A stretch of DNA of 64,000 nucleotides, taken from positions 2,084,001 through 2,148,000 of the forward strand of contig CM061098.1 of the NCBI GenBank assembly GCA_030770545.1, read 5' to 3'. Under the pieces are notes generated by a model. It did not search any database and was not told where the DNA came from. It saw only the letters and a list, made by a program, of their open reading frames with translations. Positions 1-15,660 of the stretch are shown here, one piece after another; positions within the stretch are counted from its first letter, which is position 1, and every line of letters starts with the position of its first letter. This DNA comes from Macropodus opercularis. Its lineage: Eukaryota > Chordata > Actinopteri > Anabantiformes > Osphronemidae. Both the position numbers and the translations under genes were made by a program.

Positions 1-3000
1 TGCCAGTGTTTCCAGAGGATGAATCCCAATTATTTTTGAGATTTCCATCTGGGGCTACAGATAAAGGTTCTGATTGTGCTGTGCTTTTTGACCAAATGCC
101 AGACTACAACTAATGATGTCATCCTCATCTTTGCTTTGTGCAAATAAGCCATTGTTTACATGTTTAAAACAGTGATTGGATAAATATGGTAAACATTATG
201 CACTAGGAATCACAGTGGGAGCAATAAACATGTTAGCTCTTTGCACGGTTATGTTGATCTTAGAATTTGGGTCAAAATAAAACCGTAAAATAATGTGCAG
301 GGATGAATAAATATTGACATACTAAAAAGTTTCTGTATTTGTTTAATTAAAAGCCATTTGCAGCTCATCCTGTTGTAACCGTGGCGTCTTGATCTGGTTT
401 CTGTTGTCATGATAAATCCTGAGTCACTCTCTGCAGCACGCCCTGTTTAAGCAACTGCACTAAACAAAAGAGCAATGGCTACACCGACCACTGGGCCTGC
501 ATTTTGTTATGAAGGGGCTCAACGAAGCTCACTCATCAGCCCTAAACCATCGTGCTGTTGTTTGACACGCAGTGCTGGGAAACTCAACTTCCCGTCTGCT
601 GAAACAGGATTGCTCAACAGGATTATTTCATCACCAATTTATTACCATCTAATCCTGCAGATTTCATTCTTGGCGTTGCGCGTCTCTCAAACAAACAGGC
701 AGAAGAGGGCGGACATGGGGTCCTTAATCATCTTGTCCCCTGCTCATTCATCTTGGGGAAATAGGGCTCTTCCTCTGTTTTCACATGAACGTTTAGATCG
801 TTTGATTTGTTCTAAGAACAATTCTCTAGTAACAAGCCTGTAATTAGAAAATCGTCTGCGGTTCAGAAAAACCAAAGGATGCCGCCACAGCATATTCAAG
901 AACAGGATTACTCAGAGCAGGAAGGTCAACATATAACAAAAAGGCTACGTAACGTACAGAAATCTTGTAGGTTATTTTCATCCGCATTGTGTCCAGTCTT
1001 ACTAGATGATGATGATGGGAACTGACAAGAGCAAGGACATGGGGAATGACAAGCAACAAAAAAAAAAGTCCCTAGTTGGACACAAACCAGACCACCTGGA
1101 CTTTCCATAAAAACTTGTTCTTGACCCAGAAAACAGTGGCCTGCCAAAACAATCCCACCTAAAAGCGTTATGGATGTAATCATGACAGCTGCTGAGCTGA
1201 ACAGAAATCCGCCCACTGATAAAGACTGAGTGTTATGGCTGAAAGAGCTGGAAAAACGTAGTTAATGGGACGAAAGTTGGGAGCGAACGACCTTTAAGAG
1301 CAACCTGGGAACATGAACATAAGAAAATGTCACGTTGAAATCAGTTTCCATTATTGACGAGTTAATTACAAAAGCAGCCGTCATGGGAAAAGCAGCTCGT
1401 GACAAAATGTGTTCTTAGATAATTGTGCTGCATCTGTAACGAAGTGAATGTCTGGTTGCATTTTAACACCAGTAGCAGGACGCTCCATGGCCGCCATCCA
1501 AGCAAGCCAACGTAAGTGTGCTGATAATACTGATAATCTGAATATTCGATTGGTTCTGTTCAGCACAGACTGGGGATCCGCATGGACCTTGACTGGGTAA
1601 ACCTGCAGTGAAGGGGCTTCGTAAGGCGGCAGGCAATAAAGGCTAAGCACCAGCACAGTATGTATTGGCTAAGCCCGACTCGGTCCCCCACCAGTTCACG
1701 TCAACAAATCAGAGAACGCAGGCAAAAAACGCTAAATGCATAAAATCAATGGGACGCTGGAACAATAACCTGTATTCATGTTGCTGAAAACAAGTTTCTA
1801 AATCAACATGTTGGACACAACTCAAGCGACTGCCATCCAAGCATAAGATGGTTTTGCTTCTCATGAGTGTTTCCAGTATGTTTTCAAATTAGCTTATTGC
1901 GTTCATGCGAGTGCACTGCACATGAACTTTACTTAATGGGAACCTTAAGAAAAGTCTAAGCAGATATAAAGCCAGTAATCAACTGTGGATATGTGTCCAA
2001 TATTTATTTTCTAGCTCAGGCTGCTGTGAACAATGGACATGATATCCAAGTAGATCCCAGCGTGCAAACCATAGAAACCGATTAATGACCGACCATAACC
2101 TGGTGAGCGCCTCTTGTTCTATTGGTCTATGAAATTAGATTTTTAAATGTTTTTCCACAACATTTTCCTCCATCCAACAGACTTTCCAGCTTTGTCCCAT
2201 TTTGAGGAAATCACTTGGTGGAAAAAAGAAATTCCCAATGGTAAACATATCCAGAGAAACATGAGACACCTCTAGACTCACATCTACATCCCCGTAGGAT
2301 GGACCACGCTCCCCAGTTCTCTGGAGTAGCTTGGACAGTACACAGCGTGTTTGTCAAGCTGCGTGGGAGGGCGTGAAGGTATCCAGTTAGCGCATTGATA
2401 AACTTTACAGCCAACAGCACAGAGTTCAGCTCTAGGATCAGTGGCCTGTGAGATATTACTTATCATTGCTCTGGTGAGTAGCAGACCTTTTCTTTTAATG
2501 TGGGCTGTGTGATCGCGCCAAGCTGCACAAAGCAGCCGTTCAGCCCACAGCAAAGTGCGGTTTCAGAGGAATCCCTTTACCCCCTACCCTTGAGCCTAGC
2601 CTCAAACCCCCTTCCTCCCTCCTGGATGCTGCCTTGCTCGGTCTTAGGGTGCTGCAGATGTGGAGTTAGTAGCTTGGCGCAAGTTAAATTATACAACTCT
2701 GTGGGCTGTGAAGACTCACTGTGGCAATCAGGGGTGCAATGGGCCTAACTGCAGACACTAAGTGGGCTGCTGCCAGTGCTTTGAACTGTGAAAATAAATA
2801 CTGAATCGGGCCACGTTGAGCTAGCCAGGCCTCAAGTCCTGTAGTCATCCGTCTTGGTGTACACACCGGTGGGAGTGTTTGCGTTGGACCCAAGCCACCG
2901 CATGTGGTAGCTGCAGGATTTTTTTTTCATGGTGGATCACACTTTGAGGGCGCATTTAATAAAACTGGCTGCTGAATATGAAGAGCAAGAATTCAGACTC

Positions 3001-6000
3001 ATTTTGCACATGTGATAAGTTTCCCTCGTCTCTGCTCCCTGCCCTTGTCAAGGATGAGATCTGTCCAAACAGCCAGAGAATCAGTCGGTGTCTGGTAGAG
3101 ACGTTTGTTTCAGAGCTGAAAGAGAGATCACTGGGGTGAGAGGATGTGGGCCACTCAGAGGAAGGAGCAAAACGAAGCACCTGGGACAGGTTGATTTGGA
3201 TGTTTAGACACTGAAAGGGAACTTGTCCAGTGGCCAGTGCTCTGTTTCTTCACAGAGGTGAAGAGAATCGACAGAGCTGTGCTGCAGCACGATAGTTTTA
3301 AACCACGGCAGAGAACAGGAGATAGGGTCTCAGAAGAAACCATCCTGGGGTTTCAGGAGGATTGTAGACTTATAATATATTGCTTCATCTGCTGCGATGT
3401 AAATCAAATCCATCAATCACACTGTAGAGAAGAACGGCACGAGAGGCCGGATTAAAATCTCACTCTGTAAAAAGGAGCCATGTAGTGTTTGGGTTTAACT
3501 AATTACAGGGAGGATTACTGGCTATGCCACGCTCTTAGTTTTGATTGGAATATGCCTCTGCGCCCAAATGTTAGTTTGTACAGTTTGGTAGCTCTCCACA
3601 GGCTGAGAAACTCTCCAGCCCGTCATATTAAAGTCTTACCTTAAGTTTGTATGAAGGCTTGATTTATGACTGTATACCGTGCTCTTGCTCTTTCCCTCTC
3701 GCCATATTTCACTCATCCAAAAATGGATTTGCCGAGTATGTATGAAGCTTTTAAATTCAACTTCACCGTGCTGAAAGACCTTCACAGCTGGTAGTCGGCC
3801 ATTGCGACCACATTCTTCTGCTGCCGGCCACTAAACGGCTTCACTGTAGCAACAATCATTATCAACCAGAGTCTTCAAAACTGGTTCCAATTGAATTCAA
3901 AATGCAGCTGCAGCAGCTAAGGAAGCAAACCTCTCAACTAGCTTGTGCTACGCTAATGTGACCGTCTGCCCAACTCAGCTTTTTGCTTTTGTTTGGTGGA
4001 AACAGATCTCAGAAGTGTTTAGTGTAGCATTTCAGTTTAATTATGGAATAAGCCTCTTGGAAATTCTACAGCACTCTAAAAATACTAAAAGTGAAATATG
4101 CATCATTATCCCATTCTGGGTAGTTATTGTGGTTTAACTGCAAAATAACATGAAACACAAAACACACAGTGCCACAAGCAGCTGTCACGCTAGCTGTCCC
4201 TCCGTGCATCAACACTCGAGCGAGCCACACACTTGCACCAGTGCATTTCAAAGGACATGAACCTTATCCAGTTTATTGGGAACAGCCACCCTCTTTTGTA
4301 TGTTTCCATCTGTCACTGCTACTGCAAAAGCATGCGCTGGAGCTTAAATGTCACTGGAGAAGTCTGCTTCCACTGTCACGCCAAGAAAAGCCATCGAGTT
4401 CAATCAAACGCTGATATGAAACAGATTGGACTCTAATTGCAGGAGTTCACTTCAAGATCCTGGAGATATTTGTTGTTACAAAGATGCAGCAGGCTGCTTT
4501 GAGAAATCTGCCTGTTATTACTTTGGTGGGCAGAATCACATTCGCAGCTGGCATCGTTTTTTTCCAGACTTTGCACTTTCCCATCTGTCTGGAACTAACT
4601 TTATCCTGTTTTTATCCATGCGCCACCTCCTAAAGAAGATAAAAACTGAAACACGCTGGGCAGAACTGTCAAGACAAGTATGCGATAGCCAGTCCATCTT
4701 TCTGAGAAACAGGTGTGGTTTTACAGGAGTCTTTGTATGTTCAATTTGGAGGAGGATCATATACTGTAAGTGCTTGTGTTCACTGTAAAAAGAATTCATG
4801 GCAAACCATCACAAAGAGACAAAACGCTTATCTCTCCGACATGAAAGTATTATGATAGGCATAAAAGTACCAGATGTTAACAATAAATCTAGATCACGTT
4901 AAGTAGTGTAGGTTCTAGCGAGGAGATTTCAGAAGGGATTATTAAAAAAGGCCGTCGGTGTCCGAAATGCATTATATGAACGTTAATGAACATCAAAACT
5001 ACAAGTGTGTAAAGTGTGCAAGCAAGCAGCCACTGCTGAAGTCCGCTATCCAACCGGTCTAATCGGAGACTGGTTGGTCGTGTCTTATTAACCGAGAACA
5101 GCTTTTCAGTCCGTCGCTGTAGATTTAACCAAGCTGACAATGAGACTGTAATTCGCTGAATCTCACGGCCCGAGTTAAGATTTCTGGTAAGATTAATTCA
5201 TCCTCAAATGATTATGAATATTACACCATTGTGTTATGAGGCCAGCTAGACTCTCATGCTGCATTTCCGGGCCATCTTGGTGCGTTACAGGATGATGTAA
5301 TAAGAGCTGGCTTCAGCCTTTGCTTTCTTACCGTTTCAATATCCAAAACATCAACACAGTGCTGTCACTTACATCAGTAAAGAGGCTGGACTTGAACCTT
5401 CCAAACTTAAATAATGATGATTAAAGAAGGTACCACCTGCAAGAAGAGCAGCCCAGTGTGGTTTTCAAGTCCACTTTCATACAGTGACTGGCTTCACATT
5501 TAATGCGATTCATTACAAGCAATGACGGCTGGATAAGTGGAAGCCTCGACAATCCCGGTCCTGGCACAGCAGTAGTTTACCAAACCCTCTTGTCTGTTTA
5601 AAATTGAATCAGCGAGCAGCTGTTCCCGCGTTGAGTGACTACTCCTCAGCAGACTGTGGTTGTTGTGCTTGCCATGGTACGAAGTGCCAGACAACGTTTG
5701 GCTGGACTTGAAGTGCTGCTAACGCTCTGCCACGCACGTGTCTTTGATTCCTGTGCAAGGCTTGAATAGCAACACTGCAGGTCATCAGTATCACATGTTT
5801 GTGTTTTTGTTCTCCGTGCTGTATCATAATACCATAGTTCTTGACCCACCATTTATTATCACTTGTGTTTCTTTCATTTCTTGGAGGAACATCTGTGAAA
5901 GTGTCAAATGATGTACTGCCTTGTTTGAATGAAGTTCACACGAAGAGGGGTATAACTCGGTCCTTGTGTAAAGTTAAGCCTCTCGATGATGACAAATACC

Positions 6001-9000
6001 CATGTTGCAAATGGTTACTTTTCAACTTTTGCTTGAACAATTCATTACAAAGAAACTGGAGTTTGTAAAAGGGCCCTTATGGATACTCTCAACTTATCTT
6101 TATACAGTCATTTCGTTTCAGATGTCTTGTTCTATCTCTGCTCATTTAGAAACATGTAGAAGGTATCATACAACTTGTTTATGCTTGTGCTGGTCCCCCA
6201 GGTTCTTATTCCAAGGCTGATATTGGTTTGTCATTCCAAAAGGAGCTGTGGCATATTTTTCCTATTATCTTTATCCTACTGGCCGTGTTTACAGATTTTC
6301 CATAATTGGCATGCGGTACGGTTACTTGAGACAACAGCAGTCACAGTAAGTCATACACACTGTCTGGTGCAGGCTGTGTCAGGGAGTGCACGCGCACACA
6401 CACGTAATGAAACCAGTATAAAAGTAGCTGTGGCACACGTATTCACTCGGCTTGAGATTAGACATTTTCCAGAGGAAGGAAAGAGCAGGAGAAGTCGAAC
6501 AGAATATTTAAAACACATGCTTTTGCTGAGCAGCTCTGCAGAGAGAGGCCTGAAACTCAGACAGTTGAAGTGGTAAAAAAATAAATAAATTCTGAACCCA
6601 TTTGAATAAAGGATGTGAGCAACTGGAGGACTGGACACTTTATTTAGGAAAACAATGGAATAAGCTTTGAAATGATATACAGGTCCCAACAGTGAGAAAA
6701 AGCATTCTAGAAAAACTATTTTACACAAGAATATTAGATTGACATTATCTTGTCATTAGGCAGATCCATGTTAGATTTGTAGTTATTTGTGCCTGCGTTT
6801 GTTTAAGCCACACTTCAACTCTACGACTAGCGTCAACAAAAACGTGATTTTACTTAAAGTATAAAGAACATAGATGTTAATCAAAATTTCTGGTTTTGTT
6901 TGTGATCAAAGGGCAACTAATCACAACGTGAACACACAGAGGTAGCTTTTCCCCACTACAAGCAGAGCGTTTACGATCATCTTTGGAACATACCATGAAG
7001 TGCAAACACACAAACTTCAAAGCTGAACACTGAATCTACAACAGAGACGTTACAAAAGGAACTGCAGCCACTTCTTCAAGGTGTTTGCCAAAAACAGTAA
7101 TACATATCTTTAGCTTTGTTTTTACTAGATTCCATCTTTTCCCTCAACAATTTTAACAAGGAACAAAATGAACAAACTCTGCATCTCTGTCACATCCAGC
7201 AGTGGAATCTAAAGTCTGGGAAAACTCTTATTCCGTGGAATCGCCACGATCACAGAAGTTGCTGTTGTTGAAGTTTGAGGAACCAAAACACTGAATACAG
7301 CAGCTCTGGGACGTCTGCAAACCAGGCAGAACGTGCCACAAGGCTAAAAAGGACCTTTGCCTCTTTACATTAAGTGAAGACGAGAGTTTAGTCCAACTGC
7401 GATTTACTAAAACCCATTAGTTCACATCGATATTTATTTATAAATTTAGGTTAATATTTCTCAAGAAAGGTTTACCTGCACTATGCAAACGACTAGTCTG
7501 ATGTATTCCACTTCCTCTTCATACAACTCAAAAAACAAATCACACAACTCCAAGATTTCTTCACATTCTGCTCACTAGCTGAAGCAATCACTGGACTGTG
7601 TCTTGTACATTTCTCAAATTAAATTTGTCTGACAAATGAAGCTGGAAGCAGCCGGCATTGCGTTGAGGACGCCGGCGTTCTGCTGTCACGGGTCTGAATG
7701 GGTTTCCGCTACCAGTAAGAGGTGGGGCGTCCCATTGCTAATAAAGCAAATATGAAGTTGGGGGTGAGAGGAGGTCAAAGGAAACGGAGCTCTCGAGAAA
7801 TACATGGAAAATATGTCTGTGAATTAAATCAGCGTTTAGGCAACAGCAGAGGGCTTGGTGCCAAACCATTGTTTCAAAGCGTCTGTCTTTTTCCTGTCCT
7901 CTGTTTTTAGATGAGAAAAGCATCACGTTTCTTCGCAGCCATTCAACACACTGCTATGCTGTCCCTCAGTCTCAGGCTTGTTTCCAAGCGGCGGAAGTTC
8001 TATCTGAAGCCATGTGTGAGCCCTGTGCTGTAGGTCCCCAAATCCTGCTGTGAATCTGTGGCTTGACCAGGTAGTTATGCAGACTTTGCTAAATTAAAAG
8101 ACAAATACACTATAAGAGCGTAAATAGATTATCTAAAACCAAACCAGCCGTGATTTCATTGTTTGCAAAACGCATGCACGCAATGCCACGACACACACAG
8201 ACACACACCATGTGTATGCTCTGGACCAAAAATAAAGCTTCTAGTGAAAAGAACTTGTGTGCTCATACTCACTAGGGATTTCCTGTGGTCTAGTCTCCCC
8301 ATATTACAGACTGGGATAAACCGTGATCAGGAGGCGCTTACAATGAAATGCAAGTCCTTGGCACGCCGGCTTAGTATCAAAATTGTGTCAAAAACATATT
8401 GTTTGGCTCCAGTAAAGAAGGCAATAAAGACAGGGCATTACTCCAGTCACACAGTGGGGATACATCACATGCGATGGGAAACACCTGGCGCATGCAGGCT
8501 CCCTTGAGAGAGGATAGGAGTGGAGCCAGGGTCAACAGGTGGATGCGCCTGCAGTCGAGACACGGCCACGCTGGGCTGTATTTCAACAGGACGAGTGCTT
8601 TGCTTCCTCGGAGCCACTCTCCTCTCGAAATGGTCACTTCTGCTCCTCGTTCTAGACGTTAACCCCTTGCAGGCACGTCTAGTGCAAACTGGACCTCACG
8701 CAGATTTGGTTAATAGCTCAGTTTTCCCAGTGAAATTACTGCTCATGTGGTTTGAAAGACTTACAATTCAATCCCCAATTCCTCCCCCCCAAAAAAGTGG
8801 CTTAAGCCTTCGTTTGCACAGAACGGCCAACGATGCTACTGCACTGCACAGATTACATAGAACCCTGCTTTTAGGGGGTCTCACACCGTTTATATGGGTC
8901 TCGTCTGTACTTAACACTGGTCAAACAAAAACTGTTCATACTACTTAATGGCTTGTGTAACTATATGTTGTATTACGAAAATAGTTCATTTAGCAATAAT

Positions 9001-12000
9001 GAGCAAGTTACAATAAGACTCAAACAAAAAACTGAATATTATTAAATATTTATCTTGTAGGTCTCAATAAACAGACTGAACGAAACGTGAAAATCAGCTT
9101 TTATTTGAGGAGCTGAACGAACAGCCCAGACTGCGGTTCAGCGTCTCCCATTATCAACCAAACTACAACACCATCTTTGAATGTGGCTCCTGTCTCCACA
9201 AGCCACCACAACACGTGATTTATCGTGAAAACAAGGGGTCAGAAGACATATCACATGCATATGGGATTTTCTCCCCCCTTCAACCCAAACCCAAAGCAAT
9301 AATAAAACAAACCTGCTGAAATGTTAACAGCACGTGACTTTTTGTACACAGAACGGGTCGAGTCTCGACAGTAGGCTACTGTGCTGCACAGGATTGTGAC
9401 CCAGTGGAACAACTGCACTTGTGGGAGTTTTCCAGAGGATCCAAACTACATGTGCTGGGTCAGTCAAGCGTGAGCTGATGGAGTTTCATGGAGGGCTTTG
9501 TTATTCCTACAGTTATTAATCTCTGCTTTGAACTGAAAAATGATGTCGGGCTGAAAGGCACACGTTTGCTTTTGTATGCCACATGTCAGATGTTTCAACA
9601 TATACTGTACATGGACCATTTTATGGTCACTGGCGAGCTGAGGCCGGACCATTTCAGACCCTGATATTTTGTTTACTAATCGAGTGTTCAGTTAGTAAAA
9701 CATTGACCAAAAAAATGTGTATATTTATTAGAAAAACGAGTTATGCCTCCAAGACATTTCAACTGTAAATCAGTTTAATGTTATTTTAAATGTAATGAAA
9801 TTCTTCCAACCTTGCACTTCAGCTAATTAATTTCACACATCTAAACAACACTACTGAAATAAAACGGAATTAATGTACCGATTTGTGCCTCTCCAGCGGA
9901 CGCCCACAGAACTTAAATGAGCGGTTAAGGGTTTGCATGTCAGAGGCAGCTGGTGGTTTACAAAAAGACACCTGTGCTGATTAAGCTCCGGTGTCCGGTT
10001 GGATTTCTTTCTCCCAGTGGCCCCAGCTCTAGACTGATAAATGACGCACAGCTCTCCACACATAGCTTACTGACATGCACCTCGCAGATATGCTGCTCTG
10101 ATTTCACAGTGGTCCTTGACAGACCTAGAGTCAAAATAGGAGGTTTAGGTCATGTTGCTGATCTAGGGACCAGCACCCTCCCGCTTCAATGTGGATTTTT
10201 TTAGCCTTGTGCCTTTTCATACAGTATAGTACGAAAGCACTAGTTTGGCTGTTAACTATTTCCCACGAGGATCAATAGACAGCTGCACATGGAAAGCATC
10301 ACAAATCTGGCTTTGGCGTCCTTTCAAGGACTTTGACATTTGAAAATTGTTCTCTCAACAATAGGTTTAATGTTAAAAGATGTGACAGTAGCTCTTGTGA
10401 AAGAAGTTATGATAATTTACTGGCAGGTTAAGCAATAATTAAATAACGTACAGATCAAACTATCATTTCCGAGAAGACATGAAAAATGGCAATAAATTCT
10501 GAAGAAAACCCAAAGTATCTAGAGACCTCCCGCAGCCTAGAAAGGTCTTGAATGCCCCAGGAAATCTGAATTACCTTGCTCTCACCAGAACCTCTGCAAC
10601 CAGAGCCCAGATGTGCAGCAGAGAATAGATGGAATTTTAGAAAATTTCCCTCAAACATGAATCTGAGGGAATCTGTTGACCACCATGTAACTGGCTCTGC
10701 AGAAATACATGCAATATACATGGAGTACAAAGGAACTTTTCCTTTACGAACGTCTTTCCACAAAGAGCCATCATTGTTTCGGCTGCTCCACACATCCTCA
10801 CATGTACAGTATTACTTGACTGTGGGGTTAAACGGTAAGGATAGACTTCTTTGTAGTGCTAGCAGTCATTAGGCATGTCTTATAAGAACACAACCCAGTC
10901 TACAGACCACGGAAAAATATGAAAGGGAAAGAACTTGGGTTAAATCCATGGATGTATTAAAGTTAAAGACGTTCAGTGAGTAGTAAGAGATGACACGAGC
11001 ACCAAGCAATTTTCACTCAATCCCAGAATCAAGGTTAATATACTGCTTGAGACGACAACTTCAGCATCCAACATAAATTATATGATGTCATAAAATTCCT
11101 GTGAGAGCACATAGAATAAATGAAAAATTGCACAATATATTTCTAGTGTAATGTTGGTTTTCTGTGTCTTGTCACACAGAAAACGAGCTTCAGATGCAAA
11201 AGATTAAATCAAATGATAACTCTGTATGGTTTCAGATTAAACCGATAGAAGGCCAGGTTTATTTAGCTTTATGATATACATACAAATTCAAACTTGAATG
11301 TAGGCCAAAAGCAGCCCTGTTGTTGCCAGTGTTTGTCATTACGCTGGGGTGTTGATTTGCATATCAGAAAACTAATGAAATCCTTGTGAAACTTTGGACT
11401 ATTTCTGTCCCACAGCACAGTCTTCATTACATCAGCCAATTTCTAATCTGTAGTAGGCAATTTAAGTTTATTAAAAATAGGGCATCTACTCTAAAAAGTA
11501 CAACTTCAAATTAAGTTTATCTGGAGGCAAAAGACAAAAAACATTTCACAGGATGAAGTCATCTGTGCTTTCAGCACCAGCTTGCACTTTTGTCACAAAA
11601 AGCATCTGCAGTCTTGAAGGGGCCATAATTAGTGTCTCAGTTGACAGCGATTTAAGAGACAATGAGAAAACGATGCTAAAGGACCAGATATTTCTACCAG
11701 CAACCAGTGACGAACAAAAGCAGATCTAAAATGTTGAACAGAAGCAAGTGCTTCATATGCAAAAGCCATTTCCTTAAGTTACATTAACAACCGTTTTTCC
11801 AACGCCAGCAAGTGGCCAAAAATAAATGTTATTGGAGATTTAAGTATGTTTGACTCATGAAGTACGAATCGATCTAAAAGCTTTAGGCCTTTCTAAAACT
11901 GTTGAACATTAGTTTTCAGCAAATTATACTCAAGGGAAGATGGGACGTGATTTCCATCTTTAATCAAAATAAATCATAGTTTCATCCTAATGTCACGATG

Positions 12001-14042
12001 CCCGAGGAACTACATTAAATTTTGGATACACAAACTACTTGTGAGTAGGATGTTTGAGTTTCTTCTCTGCTTTTTCATTTTAAAACAAGACTTGTTTTTA
12101 GCTTGTATTAAAACTCGGATGGTAAATAACAGGTGGTGTGGTAACCCACAGGTCTGCGCTGCTTCCTCTTTGGTTCAGGCTGTTCAGTGTCACAGCGAAA
12201 TAGCACAGTTTGTGCCTGTGGACAATTCGGATGTGAGTCATCATCGCCTCTTTTAGTCCCTCGATCACTAATTGGAGGAAGAAAGAGCCCTGAAACGCAA
12301 CGTTTATGACTTCCAGTAGTGCAGACTTTAATATTTGCCCATGTTAACCTGTCTGCTCGAGTTAGACATCAGTGTAAAGTTCAGAGGACGAGCCCAGTGG
12401 GAGGTCTAATGCCACAACAGTCCAGCCTTTGAAAGGATTTGAAACAGTTCAAATGACACAGAGGGAGCAGGAAGCACAATGGTGATGGCAATGCTCTCCA
12501 ACACTGTAATCCCATAGTCAAGTGCAGGGATTAATCTTGTTTCACCGTGGCATGTATGTGTGTGGAAGGCAGGGGTGTGCGGGGGTAAGGACCCGTTGCC
12601 AGTTAATGGTTGAACCAGAAGGAACAACGGGCTCACAGTCGATTGCAGGTCAGTCTCCCTGAACTTTTGACAGCACCTGTGGCTGTGTAGAACAATCTTA
12701 TGTGGTATATCAACAAGACTCTGAAAACAGGAAACAGCAGGGATTCCCAAAATAGGCTTTAAACCCAGATACGACACTGCAGGAAATGCTTCATTCTAAT
12801 CCAGTGGCGGTTCAGGAAACAATGCTCGACTTTGTTGCATTGACAGGATTTGTCTTCATGTCCAAGAATAAAGTTTTAAACAAATTAAATAATAAAGTAA
12901 AATGACAGGAGATCAATAACACCCTACACTTTCATTTTCAAGTGGTTCAGTTGAATTAAAAGCAACCTGCAGATGGTCAGGTCCAACAGAAAGCAAGTAT
13001 TCACGTCACAGGGCGTCAGGTCACAGAGTCAGAAACGTGCTGGACCGCGTGACGGGCAACATCGTTCTCTAGCCCAGAACCACAGCTGCCGTCAGTTTCC
13101 ACCTCATTCAAGCAGAAGGTTAACACTCAGCAGCTTGACCCCGTCTTTCATTGTGTGGTAAAGTCGAGCTACGGTTGGTTCCGCTGGGTTCATCTGCATC
13201 ACACTGCCCGGCCGAACAGCACATCTGAAAAGCTCTGACGCAGCGTAGTCACTCATTGCACAACAACCTACGTTTGGGTGAGAGACATCAGCTTGAGCAT
13301 TACAGTATGTTTGAATTGACTTTGGCTCTGTGCTCCCGCTCTCCCTCCCTACTACTGTGTGCGGAGCATCTGGAGGGACTCTGCATTATTTATTTCGGGG
13401 TTTATTTCCATGTTTGCGTGCTCAAGGTAAAAATTCACTGTGCAATGCTCTGTAGCTGCTTTCTAGTGTTTCCCATATGACAAATAAGGACAATTTGAAA
13501 CACAAACAAATGGAGGAATAATGCAAGTGTTCGTCTAGTTGAAAGATTAGGTACCGTCATCTCCAAAAATGCGAATCATCACTTGGCTCTGCAGCTCACA
13601 TCAGCTCAGCAAGATGAGTAAGATCAAGTGTTTAAACATTTTATACTATAGAAGTTGAAATGAAGCCATTGACTTTAGACCCAATATTTTGTACACACCA
13701 GCGTATTTTCCAATTTATTGTTTAAAATTCTTGGGTTCTGAGCTGAATCAGTGTCTTCAGCTGCAATATACAGTAATGGTGACATAAAACAATGTCTAGA
13801 TTGAATAAGGTCGGCAGGTTCGTGCCAAAAAAGAAGAATAGCAACCTTTGTAGACCGTGAGCTGAAGCAGGTGGAGCAGAAATAAAGTCATTTCATTTTG
13901 ATAAGTCTCTGGAACATACTGGTGACACTGATGGTAAAGAAATACACCAAACCCTCCATTCACAGACTTGTCATTGTTCCAGGGGCCAAGTAGCCACTGA
14001 TTATTCAGTGATTCAATGGGGCTGGGAAATGATTGCCCCATC
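1..14042. other. non-coding region downstream of fat4, no gene recognised
   Basis: All open frames are short (at most about 140 codons), lack recognisable domains, and show no convincing splice structure. The only local structure I noted is the hairpin at 11157-11184. AT content is moderate and there is no low-complexity block of note. Confidence 0.6.
11157..11184. other. perfect 11-bp inverted repeat (hairpin)
   Basis: GTTTTCTGTGT, a six-base loop CTTGTC, then ACACAGAAAAC. It stands alone, with no flanking terminal repeats or target duplication. Confidence 0.6.
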
Positions 14043-14062
14043 TGTGTGTGTGTGTGTGTGTG
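14043..14062 (+). repeat. (TG)10 microsatellite
   Basis: Uninterrupted TG dinucleotides. Confidence 0.95.
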
Positions 14063-15359
14063 TTGCACTCATCTTGCCATGATGAACATCACACTGATGA
14101 GAGAGGAGGGGACTGTTGTTGTCCTGAAACGAACAGGTGGAAACATTAACTGCAGTTGGCAGGTCGTGCTAACAAGCCGGAGGGCCTTTGGAAGCCTTCT
14201 GGGATGTGTGTGTCTGCACTGTGGCTAATTAATCACAGCGTCCTGACACGGTTAAAATAAGGCGAAGCACTGTGCTTCTCCAGGAACGCTAAAATAAATG
14301 GCAGCGCGCTCTAATCAATTCCTCATTTTCACAGACTTCAAAAGCAAGTGTTTTAATCAGATTGCAGCTCTGGATGATTCCAAATTTAACATCTCAAATT
14401 TATTCCTAAAGAGAACAGACTGTCCAATAAGCACGGTTTAAAATCCAATGACCTCGCAACAACAGTGACCATGACAGATAAAACTCCCCTCAGGGTGTAG
14501 ATGTTCTTCTGTGTCTTTGTCTTACATTTATCAAAAGTACGGTAAGCAATTACACACTAGAAACTGGAATAGCCTCACACTTGTAGAAAAATAAAATCGA
14601 AGTTTGGACAGTTGGTGTTGCAGCAAAACTATGGCTTCGTTTACATAATCTTAAAAGTCTGCCATGAAGCATCTGACTTCAATTCCAATTGTTTAATTAT
14701 CAGTGATTTAAGGTTAAACAAAAGCTGTTGTACAGAGACAGAGCTTGAAGGTTACAGCAAGTCTCTACTATTTCCATAAGATGGAGCAAATGTTCCCCAG
14801 GTTTATGAACTAACACCTAACTCGTTTGTTTGTAGTGACTCGATTACAAAGCAGCCTCTCTGCTGACGCTGGACTAAAATCAGTGTCCACTTGTAGTCTT
14901 TATTTTTTAAAGCCCCGCCTGGGGCTTGGCCTAAATGGAGCCACATTATCAGTCTGATTATTAAAAAAAAATAAAAAAAATGTTGTTGCATACCAGCTGT
15001 GAAACTTTCCCATTTCAAAGGCATAATTAATGATTAAAGAGGAAAACTTCTCATCTTTGAAGCTCTAAGACATCAAAGCAATTCAGCTTATTGTTAAACC
15101 TCACTGTGCTTTAGGATATGAACTAACACTTAACTGCACTACAAAAAACGTGGGGAAGAAGAAGAAGAAGGGCAAGTCAACTGCAAACTCAATATACTGT
15201 AACCACACATTCAGTAAAGTATTTAAATGCAAGTTTGATGGAGAGCAACAGGTCGATCTTACATCAAACCAAGACGTGGATGTAACACCAGGCTATAAAG
15301 AGGGTACCTGTGTCCACATACACCATAGGACAAGACCTGACCCCACAGTGGGGAAGTAA

Positions 15360-15420
15360 CATCTATACCTTGTAGTCTGATGGCTGTGGGGAGGAACAAC
15401 CTGTTGTGTTGATAAAACCA
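15360..15420 (+). repeat. possible short dispersed repeat remnant
   Basis: CTGATGGCTGTGGGGAGGAA followed by CAACCTG resembles a phrase frequent in teleost interspersed repeats. The match is short and the surrounding sequence gives no boundaries. Confidence 0.25.
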
Positions 15421-15657
15421 TCACACTTGGTGTTGATAATGACAAACAGTATTATATTTATAAAGTCTTGAGGTCTGAAAATTTGAAGCGCTATAATTTT
15501 GCCCTTTGCCGCAAATAACTTGAAGCCTCCTAACTACAATGAGATCCCTATCACTGACCCAAGCCCCGTGTTCAGTCAGGCTTTGTGGCTGGATACACGC
15601 TAAGCCAGCTGAACTTGTGGACCTCAACAGTTATTACCCATACTCGTGTTTAGTCTC

Positions 15658-15660
<3 letters not shown>

